46,502 bases of DNA from Rhizoclosmatium globosum (lineage: Eukaryota > Chytridiomycota > Chytridiomycetes > Chytridiales > Chytriomycetaceae), in NCBI GenBank assembly GCA_002104985.1, contig MCGO01000260.1, positions 1 to 46,502 of the forward strand, in the 5' to 3' direction. The first letter of the stretch is position 1, and each line of letters starts with the position of its first letter. A program made the translations under genes and the position numbers. Below, piece by piece: positions 22,771-37,291 of the stretch. Under the pieces are notes generated by a model. The model did not search any database. It saw only the letters and a list, made by a program, of their open reading frames with translations, and was not told the DNA's origin.

Positions 22771-24764
22771 TTAAGGACACCACATAGCACTGTCTCCCCA
22801 CGGATACTTTCTACAAGTCGCACTGTACCCAAACGGAAACCAATACCCTCTCTCCCCACTCACAACTCTCCCCGCAACCTCAATCAACCGATCCACCTTA
22901 TTCCGACACGTCAAAAACCTCCTCGCTCGATAAAACGCCTCCCTCGCCATCCACTCCAACTTCTCCGGCTTCCCCAAATACTCCCCCAACACGCCATCCA
23001 CCTCCTCAGCCGTCATATCAAGCCGCAGAGGGATAACAACGTCTCGAAAGATATCCTCCATCTCGATCGGAAGGTTCGCCGCAACGACACACCCGCTCAT
23101 GAAGGATTCATGGAACTTGCGGATCGCTTTTTGGAGCGTGCTTGAATCGAACATGCATATTTTGGTTTGTCGGAGGGCTGTGGCGTAGGCGGATCGTTGG
23201 TCGCGGACTGGTTTTGTGCGTGGATCGAAGGGGTCGTAGTGGCCTGGTGGGAGGGCTGTTGTGTTTGGAAGCGTGTAATCGTAGCCTGGGTGTGTGTAGG
23301 TTTTGGCGCCGTGACCGATTTTCTTGTGGTGGATGCCTTCGCGGATGGTGTGGCGGAGTGGGTATAGGCCGTCCCAGACGAATCCAAAGAGTTGGGCATT
23401 GTACGGGCGGGAGTCGGCCCATGTTTCGTTTGGCGTTTTTCGTGCAGATGGATAGAAAACGGATTCAGGGGCACAGTCTGTATGGCTGCATTGTGTGTGA
23501 ATAAGATATAGATGTGTGCAAACAGCTCATTGAAAAATAGGACACTCAACTGGAAAAAGAAGGGCATCTCCCTGTTTTTTAAATAATTGTATGCAGTAAC
23601 GTTCCCTTTTGCCTTCTTTTCAGCAATCTTTCTTTGGTTCGATGCTACCCATTGATCAGGTCGAAACAAGTCCATAATTTCTCCGGCGTATCGTAATCCA
23701 ATCACATCCTCATATGTATCCATTTGATTCACGCATATCGTAGTGTTATGACAGTCACCTATTAGAATAAGTTCATTGGTGAGTATCTGTGCATCATTGG
23801 GTTTAGAATTGGGGGTTCTTCTTTTGAACAAAGTTTGTTCATTCGCTTCATTGCGATGTGCATAGTGCAAGACTCCGTGAATCAGTATCCATCGGATTCT
23901 ATATTTCTGACTGTGGAGGGTCCTTTTGTTTAAATATTGCTCGCCTTATTGCCACACTCCGTCAAACCCTCCTTCCGTTTCGTAGCTCACCATCAGTTAT
24001 GTTCCCAATCGTTCGCATTTCAGTCATTCAAAATATTTTCGCTCCAGTTATGATGTCAGTTATAGGTACATACCAAGTGTCATAACCAACACAGCCTCCC
24101 TGGGAAGCCGACTCCCATAATTCCAATCCATCATATAGACGATATCAAAAACAACCTCTGGAAAGACTCTCTTGAGTTTCAGTTCCACAGTTTCCGAGAG
24201 CCCGGTTTCTTCCCCAACCGAGTCTGGATCATTCCAACCAGGAAAGTGCGGGCCCCACAAAAAGACATTAAGATGCGGGTGTGTGATTGCAGCATCGATT
24301 TCATCGTAAAAGAATCTGTCCATGACCGTGAGCAGGTTTGAGTGTGTTGTGTAGTAGAGAACATTGAGCTTTCTGGGTTGTTTTTGAGGTGGATTTACGG
24401 ATGAAGTTTGTGGTACGGGCAGCCAGTGGCCACTTGAATCGTTTCTTTTGCGTGTTTGAAAGAGAGAGTGAGGAAGTGGAGCCCATTTGTAGTCAAAGGG
24501 ACACGGCCGGGGCTGGCTGTCAAAGCACCTTTTGACAGCATTGTTGAGGAGGGTGTCGTAGTCTGCATCCAGATCGGTGTCTGTTTGATCTGGTTGGTTA
24601 CTGTTTTGGAAGGTGTTGTTTGAAGTACTTGAAGTACTTGAAGGGGCTGTTGAACTGGCAGCTTCACGATCAGATATCCAGAGAGAGTTGAAAGATGCAC
24701 TGAAAAGAAGGAAAAGCTGAAGAACTATCACGCAAGCTACAAGTGTTCGAATTGATACAGACAT
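22771..24764 (-). CDS. Type II membrane CgeB-like putative glycosyltransferase, copy C
   Basis: Exons 24764-24074, 23758-23551 and 23485-22771 give 537 aa, with exon 2 exactly as long (208 nt) as in copies A and B. It starts MSVSIRTLVACVIVLQLFLL, a clear signal anchor, with an Ala/Ser/Thr stem. Shared blocks are MDRFFYDEIDAAITHPHLNV, DVIGLRYAGEIMDLFRPDQW, DSSTLQKAIRKFHESFMSGC and AMWCP at the end. It is the most diverged copy and the outer member of the array. Its first intron is 315 nt, against 72 and 46 nt in A and B. An in-frame ATG upstream at 24899 is rejected because it would add a non-conserved extension crossing the MITE boundary. Confidence 0.8.
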
Positions 24765-24810
24765 TTGAGTGTGTTTATTATATGATAAAGAACAAAGAAA
24801 AAACAAGTAA

Positions 24811-24865
24811 GGGCCTGCATGGTCTAAGCTGATATTTTTATCGATAAAATCCATCGTCAAAAGCC
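24811..24865 (+). repeat. Left terminal inverted repeat of the MITE
   Basis: It starts GGGCCTGCATGGTCTAAGCT and contains the 14-bp palindrome TTTTATCGATAAAA and then CATCGTCAAAA. It pairs with the reverse complement of 25235-25286 with a few mismatches and small gaps. TAA lies immediately outside. Confidence 0.85.
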
Positions 24866-25234
24866 AATTGTGCCATTCCTTGTTTTTCGCAGCCAACACC
24901 CTACCGTCAAAATTGCGTCAAAAAACTACGGGGCTACCCATGATCAATCTGACAATGAACCCAACGCTTCAAGAAATTATGGAGAATAGGTGAAACCTGA
25001 TTCCCACGATTTCGAATTAACGACAAATGCTTCGCAAGCAAACGAAGCCTTCCATGCTGGATGAAATGATAACAGGCAAGCAATCATGGTTATATTCAGG
25101 ACTACAGATGTAGTAAAAATGAATACAGATGCTGCGAGGGCGACAAGAATGACATTGTCCATTGGATGGAGGAGACAACATATTTTTGACGAACAAAGTG
25201 ACGCCATTTAACGATAAATCATGAATCACAACAA

Positions 25235-25286
25235 TTACATTTTGACGATGTCTTTTATCGATAAAAAAACAGCTTAGACCGGGCCC
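25235..25286 (-). repeat. Right terminal inverted repeat of the MITE
   Basis: Read on the minus strand it starts GGGCCCGGTCTAAGCTG and continues through the same TTTTATCGATAAAA palindrome to CATCGTCAAAA. TAA lies immediately outside at 25287-25289. Confidence 0.85.
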
Positions 25287-25291
25287 TAACA

Positions 25292-27582
25292 ATGTACCAC
25301 CGAGTAGACCTGGACGATGATTCACCACCACCTTCAAATCCAAAACCCGGTCTTTCGTCACCTTCGAAACAACCACCTTCAAACCAGCTATTGGGTGATG
25401 CCCTGAAGGCCCTCTCACCTGCTCCCTTACCCTCTTCAAACTACAACTTAAACAAAGAGCAATACCTTGACGACAACGATGCGGACTATTCAACTGAGGA
25501 AATATGGGCAAGCGATCTGTCTCTGTCACCCGCAAAGAAGGTTCGTTTGTTTTCCCCTCTTTAATACTATGCTAACGATAACTGTGTACCTAGTCCCTCT
25601 TTCGCTTTCCCTCTTCACTTGGAATTAATCTGTGGACTTCCACGTGGAACAACAGATTTCTTGTTGGGGGAACCACGGCAACTGTTCTGGTTGCTGTCCT
25701 TGTTCTTTTCCTGCTTACGAATCCCCCTTTGCCACCCTCCCTTGATTCCCTTCCAAGCGACCACCCAATCGTCATTCTCGTCTCTCTCGACGGCCTCAGG
25801 CCTGACTATCTCAACCGCTCGCTCACTCCAAACCTCCTCTCTCTCGCTGCATCTGGAATTATGGCTTCCCATCTAACCCCTTCCTTCCCTTCCCTCACTT
25901 TCCCTAACCATTACTCTATCGTCACTGGTCTATACCCGGAATCTCATGGAATCGTTGCTAATGTCTTTTGGGATTCCCTGCTGAATGATACTTTTGTTTA
26001 TGTGGATCCTGTCAAGAATAAGGATTCTAAATGGTGGTACGGGGAGCCGGTATGTTTACGATTGAGACAATGACCCAGAGTGAGGAACGAGTGATGAAAA
26101 TGTCGAATGGGCGAAGCGAAGGGAGAGAATAACTTTTCACTGAGCGAACAGTAAGATATGCAGCTCCAAGTATTTCTCATGGAGCGAGAAACGAGCGAAA
26201 TATTCATGGTGTTATATAATGCACGATTTTGACCATGTGTGAAGGGAATTGACTGCTGTTATCTACTCTTTAAACCGTGTCATACAATTCTCTCACAATA
26301 ATAACGTAGATATGGGTCACCGCTGTCAAGAACGGTCTGAAGTCAGCGACTTGTATGTGGCCTGGGTCAGAAGCAGCCATCAAAAACACGAGACCCACTT
26401 ACTACCAACCATACAATGGATCCATGTCAAACATTGATCGCGTCTCACAAGTGCTCACATGGCTCGCACTTCCACTTGAAACGCGACCCGCCTTCCTCAC
26501 TCTCTACATTTCCGATATTGATACTGCAGGACATATGTATGGTCCAGACTCTCCACAAGTGAATGCAGCCCTTCAGTCTGTTGACGCAGTCATTGGTAAA
26601 CTCGTCGAAGGAGTCCTGCACGTCCAAAACGTGCGTGCCCTCCAAAACTCCACCGTGAATATTGTCGTTGTGTCAGACCACGGTATGACGCCAGGAAATG
26701 CACTGGAGAACTTTATATATCTTGACGACTACGTTGACCCCTCCCTCTTCTCAATCATCAACAACGTGAATGTCTTCATATACCCCAAGAACGAAAACGG
26801 TTCGTGGTCCCTCCCCCTCCCTTCCCAACACTCTTTCCTTCGCTAAACACTCTTCCTCCCCTCATACAGACACGGAAACAATCTACAAAACCCTTTTAAA
26901 AGCAGCCCTCAATTCAACCCACTGGACAATCCACAAACGCGCCGAAACCCCTCCAGAGTACCACTACACCCTCCCCACCTCCCGCATCGCGCCACTAGTC
27001 GCCATCCCAACACGCGGGTACGCAATCACACTTCGCTCCACCGGGCCCGGAAAGCTCCTCGGCGGGTTACACGGGTACAACAACAGCGACCCCGACATGC
27101 GAGCAACCTTCATCGCGTCTGGACCTGCCTTCCACGCGTCAAAGCGCGCACTGGGGACTGGGGCGAGTGAATTTGAGAGTGGGGGTGGAGGGGAGCTTGT
27201 GGTTGATTCGGCGGGTATGGTTGAGCTTGTGGATGGGTTTGATGGGACTAGTGGGGGTGTGCATGGTGGCGCGGCTGTTGCTGGGGATGTTGGAAAGCAT
27301 ACGGGGGGTCGACGGGATGTTGGTGGTGGAGGTGGTGGTGGTGGTGGAGACTGGAGTGGGATGCTTGAGAGGAGACGGACAGGGGAAATGAATTTGACGA
27401 GTAATGCTGCCTCGAGTGGGAATGCCACAAAGACAAGAGTTGCTCTTCAGTTAGTTCCACCCTTCAAAAATGTCGAGATATACAATATTCTGTTACGGGT
27501 TCTCAAGTTGGAGGGGAAAGGAGCACCCAACAATGGGTCCAAGGAAACTATGGACATGTTGAGTACATGGTTGACGTATTAA
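25292..27582 (+). CDS. Ectonucleotide pyrophosphatase/phosphodiesterase (NPP family), type II membrane
   Basis: Exons 25292-25540, 25594-26049, 26310-26799 and 26870-27582 give 635 aa. A Ser/Pro/Asp-rich cytosolic N-terminus (~95 aa) precedes one membrane anchor (about 115-130, TTATVLVAVLVLFLL). The extracellular or luminal catalytic domain has every expected zinc ligand and the nucleophile: Asp in SLDGLRPDY, Thr in SLTFPNHYSIVTG, Asp and His in SDIDTAGHMYG, Asp-His in SDHGM and His in GGLHGYNN. It therefore should hydrolyse nucleotide phosphodiester or pyrophosphate bonds outside the cytosol. Just after the last His block is a Gly-rich, Val/Asp insertion (~75 residues, 27175-27395) not usual in the family. 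The third exon is reached over a 260-nt intron. A MITE sits directly upstream of the ATG. Confidence 0.93.
26050..26309 (+). other. Long intron of the NPP gene carrying a GCGAAGCGAA motif
   Basis: This 260-nt GT-AG intron contains GCGAAGCGAA at 26111-26120, GAGCGAACAG soon after, then TTTCTCATGGAGCGAGAAAC and a second GAGCGAAA. The first motif and the TCTCATGGAGC block recur in the ARS2 long intron. The frames on either side of the intron match NPP enzymes, so the exon limits are firm. Confidence 0.6.
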
Positions 27583-27862
27583 AAGTTCAGAAGCACAAGA
27601 ATCTCTTAAACTGTATTAAATAACCAAGCATTTTTGTAATAAAAAAGATAAGGTAAGCAAATAACACCAAGAAACACATCAAACTATTGGAACAAGAAAA
27701 AAAAGACTTTTTCTATTTCGGAGGAATAGCTGATGAAGGTGCTGAACCTGTTGATATTCCCAGCTGCTCTCTTGCCTTTGTTCGTTGTTGCTGTGCCCAA
27801 TCAGTATTGACAAAGAACAAACAATGTTAGTTTTGGACGTCTGAGGAAGAAAATGAAGAAAC

Positions 27863-31459
<3,597 letters not shown>

Positions 31460-31697
31460 ATAGTGGATACACAGCACCATAGAACACCAGAGTACATGTT
31501 AGAGTGTAGATTACCATTTTTGCCTCGCGTTTTATTGTTGGGACGAACGTCTCTTTGTTCTCACTGACTGAGGGAAATTTGAACATCAACAAGATAAACA
31601 GGATGTAAATAATGTGGATTAAAAAGACACACTTTTTCTTCTTCATTCTGTGTGTCTAAAAAAGAACTGAATTTTTTTGGTGATTTGGGACTTGGAG

Positions 31698-33632
31698 ATG
31701 GCTCCAGTGTGCAAGAGTGCCCGTGTCTATTGCCCGCTTCCGAGTGAGGCGACATTGGATTCCGAGTATGAAGGAGCGGGTCGGGCATTGGTGCCATTTG
31801 TGAATGTGGAGGTTACCATTGCGAGTTGCGATCTGGAACGAGGTCACGTTTCACGTTTCACTGCATTGGCAGCATTATTAACTTGTACCCACAGGCTCGA
31901 ATGCACCAGTTTTGCTGCAGATCGTGAATACCACTGGACAGCAAGTAGTGGTCAAGGAAGTATTATTGGTTGGATGCAGGGGGTGCGTGAACACTTGTTG
32001 TTCGTTCTTGTTCAGCATTGCTTATTAGTTGCCCTAGACCCCAAACAGCCAAAGTGGAAGTGCTGAAGCAGCTTCGGCGTCGGGTCTTGGACCAGCCAGC
32101 AATGGATTGGATCGCGGGATCTTTCAAAAAACAAGAGTTCCAATTGAAAGAAACTATCGCTATTCCGGATTGGATTTCGCCTTCAAATGGAAAGGAGTCG
32201 GATCCAACGAATTCGGAGGCTGAAGACGATCTGGATGATTTGGGTGTGTCTTTTGAAATACGTGATTAATGCGTGCTGACTACGCTATTACTTATCTTAT
32301 ACAGATACATCTGTAAATACGGATCTTGAGGAGGATCAAGCTCCTGTAGCTTTAGCTCTTTCTCCTCAGTTCAAAGAGGCATTTCTGAGAAAGTCCTTGT
32401 ACACGCTTCCCCACATTGAACCAACAGACGCACTTCCTCGTTTTCCAAGTCCATCACCATCAACATTCTCTACAGATACATTTATTTCAACGCCTCAACT
32501 GTCAGATTCGTCCGTGTTTTCGATCTCCATCAACGACCCACCTGCCTCAGAATTCAGCGATGAGATTACAACTGAAACAGCAGCAGAAGCAATAACCCTC
32601 GTTGAGCGACGGAAATCTGCACCACCATTGCGAATGATGATGGGGACAGAATCTCACGTTCTAGTTCGCAAGAGACCTCTGTCGTTTTTCCCTGGTTCTC
32701 TGCCATATACCAAATCTTCACAAGCATCTCCTACAAGAAACTTGATGAATGCATTCTTGCCAAGGATCCTCCAGAAAAAACGGTCTTCGTTCCTGACAGT
32801 CAAAATGAAACCCTCTACAGCACAATTGAACAACCATACCACCCTTCTACCTGCAATTTCTTCAACGTCTATTCCCGAGATTACTGAAGTTCAGGAACCG
32901 CCCCCCGTCCCTCCGAAGGAAACGTCATCCGTGCCTTTTAAAATTTCTGAAGTCATCGCCGCCAAAGAGCCTATGATGCTCCGTAAAATGGTTCAACTTG
33001 ACGATGGATTAGTTTCAGTAGTCTCGATTGGGGGCCAAGTAGACGATAACTTGGACGATGACGAATCTGGACCCCTTTCAGCGCATCAACCGCCAATGTC
33101 TCCTCCATCCGATACTGTAGACCATGATAATAGCTCTCAAGTCCCGGCCCCGTATTTAAAACAGCAGCAAGATAAATCCATCCAAGAAGTGCAACCTGAA
33201 CCAGCTCCCCAAGCTTCCAACCTAGAACGTTTCCTGAAATCGAAACCGTCGTCATCTCCCACAAAACGCCATTCTCTTGCACCAACAGATATTCAACGCA
33301 GCTCATCCGCATCCTCAATCGAACAACCAACCAACAAATCACGCCACAGTTACATACCCTCCTCTCTAGTCCCCCGCTCCCTGTCACTCACACCCAACAA
33401 CCGCAGTCTCTCAAGACTCTCGACAATCAGCTCCACCTCAACAATGAGCAACCGATCTTCCGTCATATCCTTGAGTGGGCCTTCTGAATTTGGAAAGGCT
33501 TGGTGGTTGGCCCAACCAAGTGAAGAAGACGTTACGTATTCTATAGTCGTACGTGTAGGCTTGAAGAGGTCGTTCCGAAAGGGAGGGGCGAGAGTGAATT
33601 TAACTGTTGAAGTACCTGTGACAGTTGTGTAA
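31698..33632 (+). CDS. Arrestin-like protein with long disordered insert
   Basis: Exons 31698-31824, 31895-31982, 32029-32243 and 32305-33632 give 585 aa. After VNVEVTIASSNAPVLLQIVN and VVVKEVLLV comes a helix-rich stretch, KETIAIPDWISPS, and, at the very C-terminus, YSIVVRVGLKRSFRKG then VNLTVEVPVTVV. These strand patterns and spacing resemble the C-terminal sandwich of arrestin/ART proteins, with the last two blocks split by some 330 residues of Ser/Thr/Pro-rich sequence. That insert has a poly-Pro PPPVPPKE site that could bind SH3 domains. If correct, it may be an adaptor for ubiquitination or trafficking of membrane proteins. I see no PPxY motif. The family assignment is inferred from strand patterns only; the gene model itself is firmer than the name. 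Confidence 0.7.
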
Positions 33633-33793
33633 ACACCACACTACCAAAAGACATTGCAAGTTACAATTTTCCTGCAGACGAAATACCTATAATTATATGT
33701 TAGCAGCTCATTACTAAAGAACTCAGAATACCCTTAACCCGTTTTACGCCTCTTTTTTTTGTGTGTATCAGTGATATTTTGGATACCTGTCAA

Positions 33794-35652
33794 ATGAAAC
33801 TCCGTAATGCCCGCCCAATGCCATGCCTAATTATAACAGCCGCGACAGCCATTTCTATCATATGGCTCGTAAATGCATCAATAACTCCCACCACATCATC
33901 CTTCACCCAACCTTCACACACACAAACACCTGTCACAGTCACGTCAGATTCACTCCTCACAACCAACCGCGAATTCTCAATTCCATCAGTAACCCTCCCA
34001 TCGAAAATATCACAATCTCAATTGAAACAATTGGACCAAGACGCGTTAGTCTATCCACACAAGTTTAGGCAACCAACACATACATCTGAATCAACAACAA
34101 TCGTGTTCAATGTGAGTTTTCAGATTCCCCCCTCAACTGAAACAGAGGCACCTCTTTTTTTAACATAGACATCATACAAAGTTATACAGCGGCCCCGTTG
34201 AAAACATTGAATCTCAGCTTCGATATGCATGTGGCTTGCATTCCGCTGAAACACCCGTGACAGGGATATGGGTGTACGCGTTTGCATCCCCAAACGCAAC
34301 AGACTATCGCCGCGTCGTACAAGATGCGAATGCTTCTGCCGTGTGTTTATCAAACAACATCACTGTTTCGTTCACAGAAAGGTATCCAAACACGAAAAAA
34401 ATCTCGATTTTGAGCTGCTGAAATTATTAATTTTTTTTTTTTTTGAAATCAAGCACATTCAACTATAAATTCCACGGACGATTCTTGTTGGCCCCGATGG
34501 TCACGAGCAAGTATTTGATGATGGTGGATGATGATGTGATACTTTCGAAACGGATGTTGGGAGAGTTTATCCAAATGATGCGTTTGAAGCCACGGTTAGT
34601 TTAATACTTCTGCGTCCACCATAATAACCCACTCCCCATTTTAAAAACTATAATGCAGACTCCTCGGAACAGCCGGCCAACTCCGAAGCCCGCGGCAAGG
34701 AATAAACCCCGGCTGGGAATCCCCAGACTCCCCTCAAGTCCAAACCTCCACCCCGACCGAAATAAACCAACCCCGTGTAGACTACCTCTGCAACATCTGG
34801 TTCATGAAATCAAGCTGGACACTCCTCCTCACGCGCGACCACCCCTTAACATGGTACACGGGTGAAGACATTCACTTCAGCTACGTCCTTAAAAAGTATC
34901 TTGGAGTTGAGAGCGCGGTTGTCAAGTTGACGGTGGATGTGGAGGATGAAGTGATGCCGCTGTTGTCAAAGAATCATAGGGCGACGAGGGAGGTGAGTGT
35001 TGCGGATGTGAGGAATGATTTGTTTCGGTTGAATTTGGGGAGGGGGATTGGGTTGGAGCTTGGGGGTACGGTTGTTAAGACTGTGGTGTTTGTGCAGGAT
35101 GTGGAGGCTGCGTATGCGGTTTTGAAGGTGTTTGATGAGGGGCGGAAAGGGAGGAAGGGGTCTGTTGATAGGGATTCTGTTTCGGGGGTGCTTAAGAGTC
35201 CTAGTTGTATGATGTTTAGTGGTCGTGAGGAGAGTCAGGAGAAGCTGGATTTGTTGCGACTTGTTGCGATTCGGTATTCCCATCTCGCATCTTGTGAGTT
35301 GTACTTGAGACCGAAATGGGGGTCTCAACCACGGCCAGTTCGGTACTTTGACTTGAAGCTGGGATTCGGGATTGAGAATGGAGAATATCCTGTGGTGACT
35401 GCCGCTGCAGATATGATTCCAGCCGTGTATGGAATCTTGAATGGCGGTATCGATGCAAAGTCGCTCGAGCGCGTAGTTATGGTTACAAGTCAAGACAGAG
35501 ATAAGAAGAAGGAAGAGGCAAAGGTATATCGCCAAGTGATGAAGTTGGTTGTAGATATGGTCAACAATGAAGTCGGGCTACGAGGAGGAGCATTCCACCA
35601 ACGAAAGAAAAGGACCAAGAAGATTGAGTTAGTAGAAGTGAATGTACTTTAA
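33794..35652 (+). CDS. Type II membrane GT-A-like glycosyltransferase (DDD motif)
   Basis: Exons 33794-34111, 34182-34381, 34454-34594 and 34659-35652 give 550 aa. A short basic N-terminus leads into a signal anchor (ITAATAISIIWLVN, ~13-27) and a Thr/Ser/Pro-rich stem with several N-glycosylation sequons. The catalytic region has YACGLHS, FLLAPMVTSKYLMMVDDDVI, which is a DxD metal/nucleotide-sugar motif preceded by a hydrophobic strand, then YLCNIWFMKSSW and TWYTGEDIHFSYVLKKYLGV, where the Glu-Asp pair fits the catalytic-base loop of GT-A enzymes. The layout recalls fungal GT2- or EXT-type transferases. The specific family and sugar are not assigned. It is unrelated to the CgeB-like array upstream. 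The GTG-initiated extension at 33761 is rejected in favour of the first ATG. Confidence 0.8.
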
Positions 35653-35703
35653 TTATACTTATTTTTTATTTCTTTTTTTTATCCAACAACAACACACCAC
35701 CAA

Positions 35704-37154
35704 ATGCTACGTCTTGTCCTCGGATCGTACGAACGACTTCTCTTTGGCCTTGACGTGACCACCACCGAAGAAGGGTTCAAAGTAACGCAGACGTTCACGT
35801 ATCCCGCGCACATTTCGTCGATCAAGGCCATCGCAGTTTCCGCCAATGCAAAGTACTTGGCGACTGGAGCATCGGATGAACACGTCAAATTGTACTCGTT
35901 GGACAAGAACAAAGAAAGCGGGACCCTGTTTCACCATGTTTGTTTTGTTTTTGAGGATACTTTAATCAAATAACCTTAACCAACCAACTCAGACGGGCTC
36001 AATCACGGCCCTTGCCTTCCACGACACGGGCTACCTCTTCACCGCCTCAGAAGATGCCACAATTGCAATCGTCAGAACCTCGGATTGGGAACCACTCAAA
36101 AAACTGACTGTAAACATGAAACTTCATTCTCTGACATACCTTCTTATACTCTTCTCGTAAACAGGGCCACACAACTGCCATCCAATCAATCTCAATCCAT
36201 CCAACTGGAAAACTACTGCTCAGTGCATCGATCGATGGTTACTTGAGAACATGGGACACTGCGAAAGCCAGTTGCGCATACACCTTCAAATTACCGCTTC
36301 CACGTCCTGTGAAAGTGTGTTGGAGTAAATGCGGTCTCTATTACGCGGTCGTCTTTGAAACAGGTGTTGCCTGTTATCAGGTTGCAACGGGTGCTGTCTT
36401 GTGGAAGACTACAGAATTGGGACGGCTGGTTGCTTTGGAATTTGCTGAAATCAGTTGAGTGTTTTATGTTGTTGTTTTTTTGATGTCATGAAGGGGGGGT
36501 CGTTCTGACTAATGCTGCAACTTAGACAAACAACCGGTCGTGATTGTTGCGGGAGACGCAAAGAAAGTAGTCGTTTTCAATGTCAAGAAGAAGGAAGTTG
36601 TTGCAACATTCACGACGCCTCATACCACTCGTATCAAGGATCTCAGTGTCGCGTTCTTCAACAACATTCACATTCTAGTCACATGTTCCAGTGACGGTGC
36701 AATCTATGGGTGGGATTTGGAAGCTGGAATCGAGAGCGGAGATTTGGGGAATGCGCTGTTTACATTTGATGCCAAGTGTCGATTGACTTGTTGTACTGCT
36801 GTTGTCCAGAGCGGTGGGAAGGTGAAGAAGACTCTGGAGGAAGAAGAAAGGGAGTTGGATCAGGAGCTCGAAGAAGACGATGAAGAGGAGGACGTTGCCC
36901 AAGAAGTTGCTGTCAAGAAAGCACCAGTTGCCAAAACAGTGGCCAAGAAGGGAGGGGCACGTGTAGTTGTCTCATACGATGGTGATGGAACTGCGGATCT
37001 TACACCAGATGTAGCACCTGTGAAGAAGGGAGGAAAGGGAGCCTTGAGCAGCAAGAACAAGGTGTTGCAGAAAATGTTTGCCAGTAAGCAGAAGGCCATT
37101 GCGAAAAAGTCTAGCCAGGGAGGTGTATCCAAAAAGCACATTTCGAAAAAGTGA
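35704..37154 (+). CDS. MAK11: WD40 ribosome-biogenesis factor Mak11/PAK1IP1
   Basis: Nucleolar factor needed for 60S pre-ribosome assembly. Exons 35704-35937, 35993-36109, 36165-36453 and 36526-37154 give 422 aa. The propeller begins at once (LVLGSYERLLFGLDV, AHISSIKAIAVSANAKYLAT), followed by GSITALAFHDTGYLFTASED, GHTTAIQSISIHPTGKLLLS and SIDGYLRTWD, typical of PAK1IP1, and later ILVTCSSDGAIYGWD. The C-terminus is an acidic run (EEEERELDQELEEDDEEEDV) and then a Lys-rich tail ending in KHISKK, as in many nucleolar proteins. Its start lies 51 bp after the upstream stop, so the promoter must be very short or overlap the preceding gene. Confidence 0.93.
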
Positions 37155-37291
37155 ATGATAATCCATACTCACAATAAATGCAACTATTTTATTTGTCCCG
37201 ATGAGAGATTGCCATAAAGTAGAGATTTCCAACTTCTTCTTCTGTCCAACCAACTAGCCAAGAGTATTCCAGCCTTGTGAGATAAACAAGG

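Larger units (their letters stand above)
24811..25286. mobile_element. MITE with PIF/Harbinger (Tourist)-like ends, 476 bp
   Basis: The element begins GGGCCTG and ends CGGGCCC. Its first and last ~55 nt are inverted repeats of each other: both arms share GTCTAAGCTG, the palindrome TTTTATCGATAAAA and CATCGTCAAAA, with weaker pairing further in. It is flanked by TAA on both sides (24808-24810 and 25287-25289), a 3-bp target duplication as made by PIF/Harbinger transposases, and a GGGCC-type terminus also fits that superfamily. The interior has no transposase, so this is a non-autonomous element. A 76-codon minus frame inside (24977-25207) with hydrophobic stretches is not recognisable. The right end stops 5 bp before the ATG of the phosphodiesterase gene and the left end lies 46 bp upstream of the copy C start. 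Confidence 0.85.

Noticed and set aside
23097..23870. 257-codon minus frame
   Set aside because: It reads through two introns of glycosyltransferase copy C; the spliced frame matches copies A and B instead.
24764..24899. Upstream in-frame ATG extending glycosyltransferase copy C
   Set aside because: The extension crosses the MITE edge and has no counterpart in copies A or B.
27721..27862. Possible extra PKC1 C-terminal exon coding DWAQQQRTKAREQ
   Set aside because: Reaching it needs non-canonical splice sites and no usable AG acceptor exists; EEFRGFT plus three residues is a plausible natural end.
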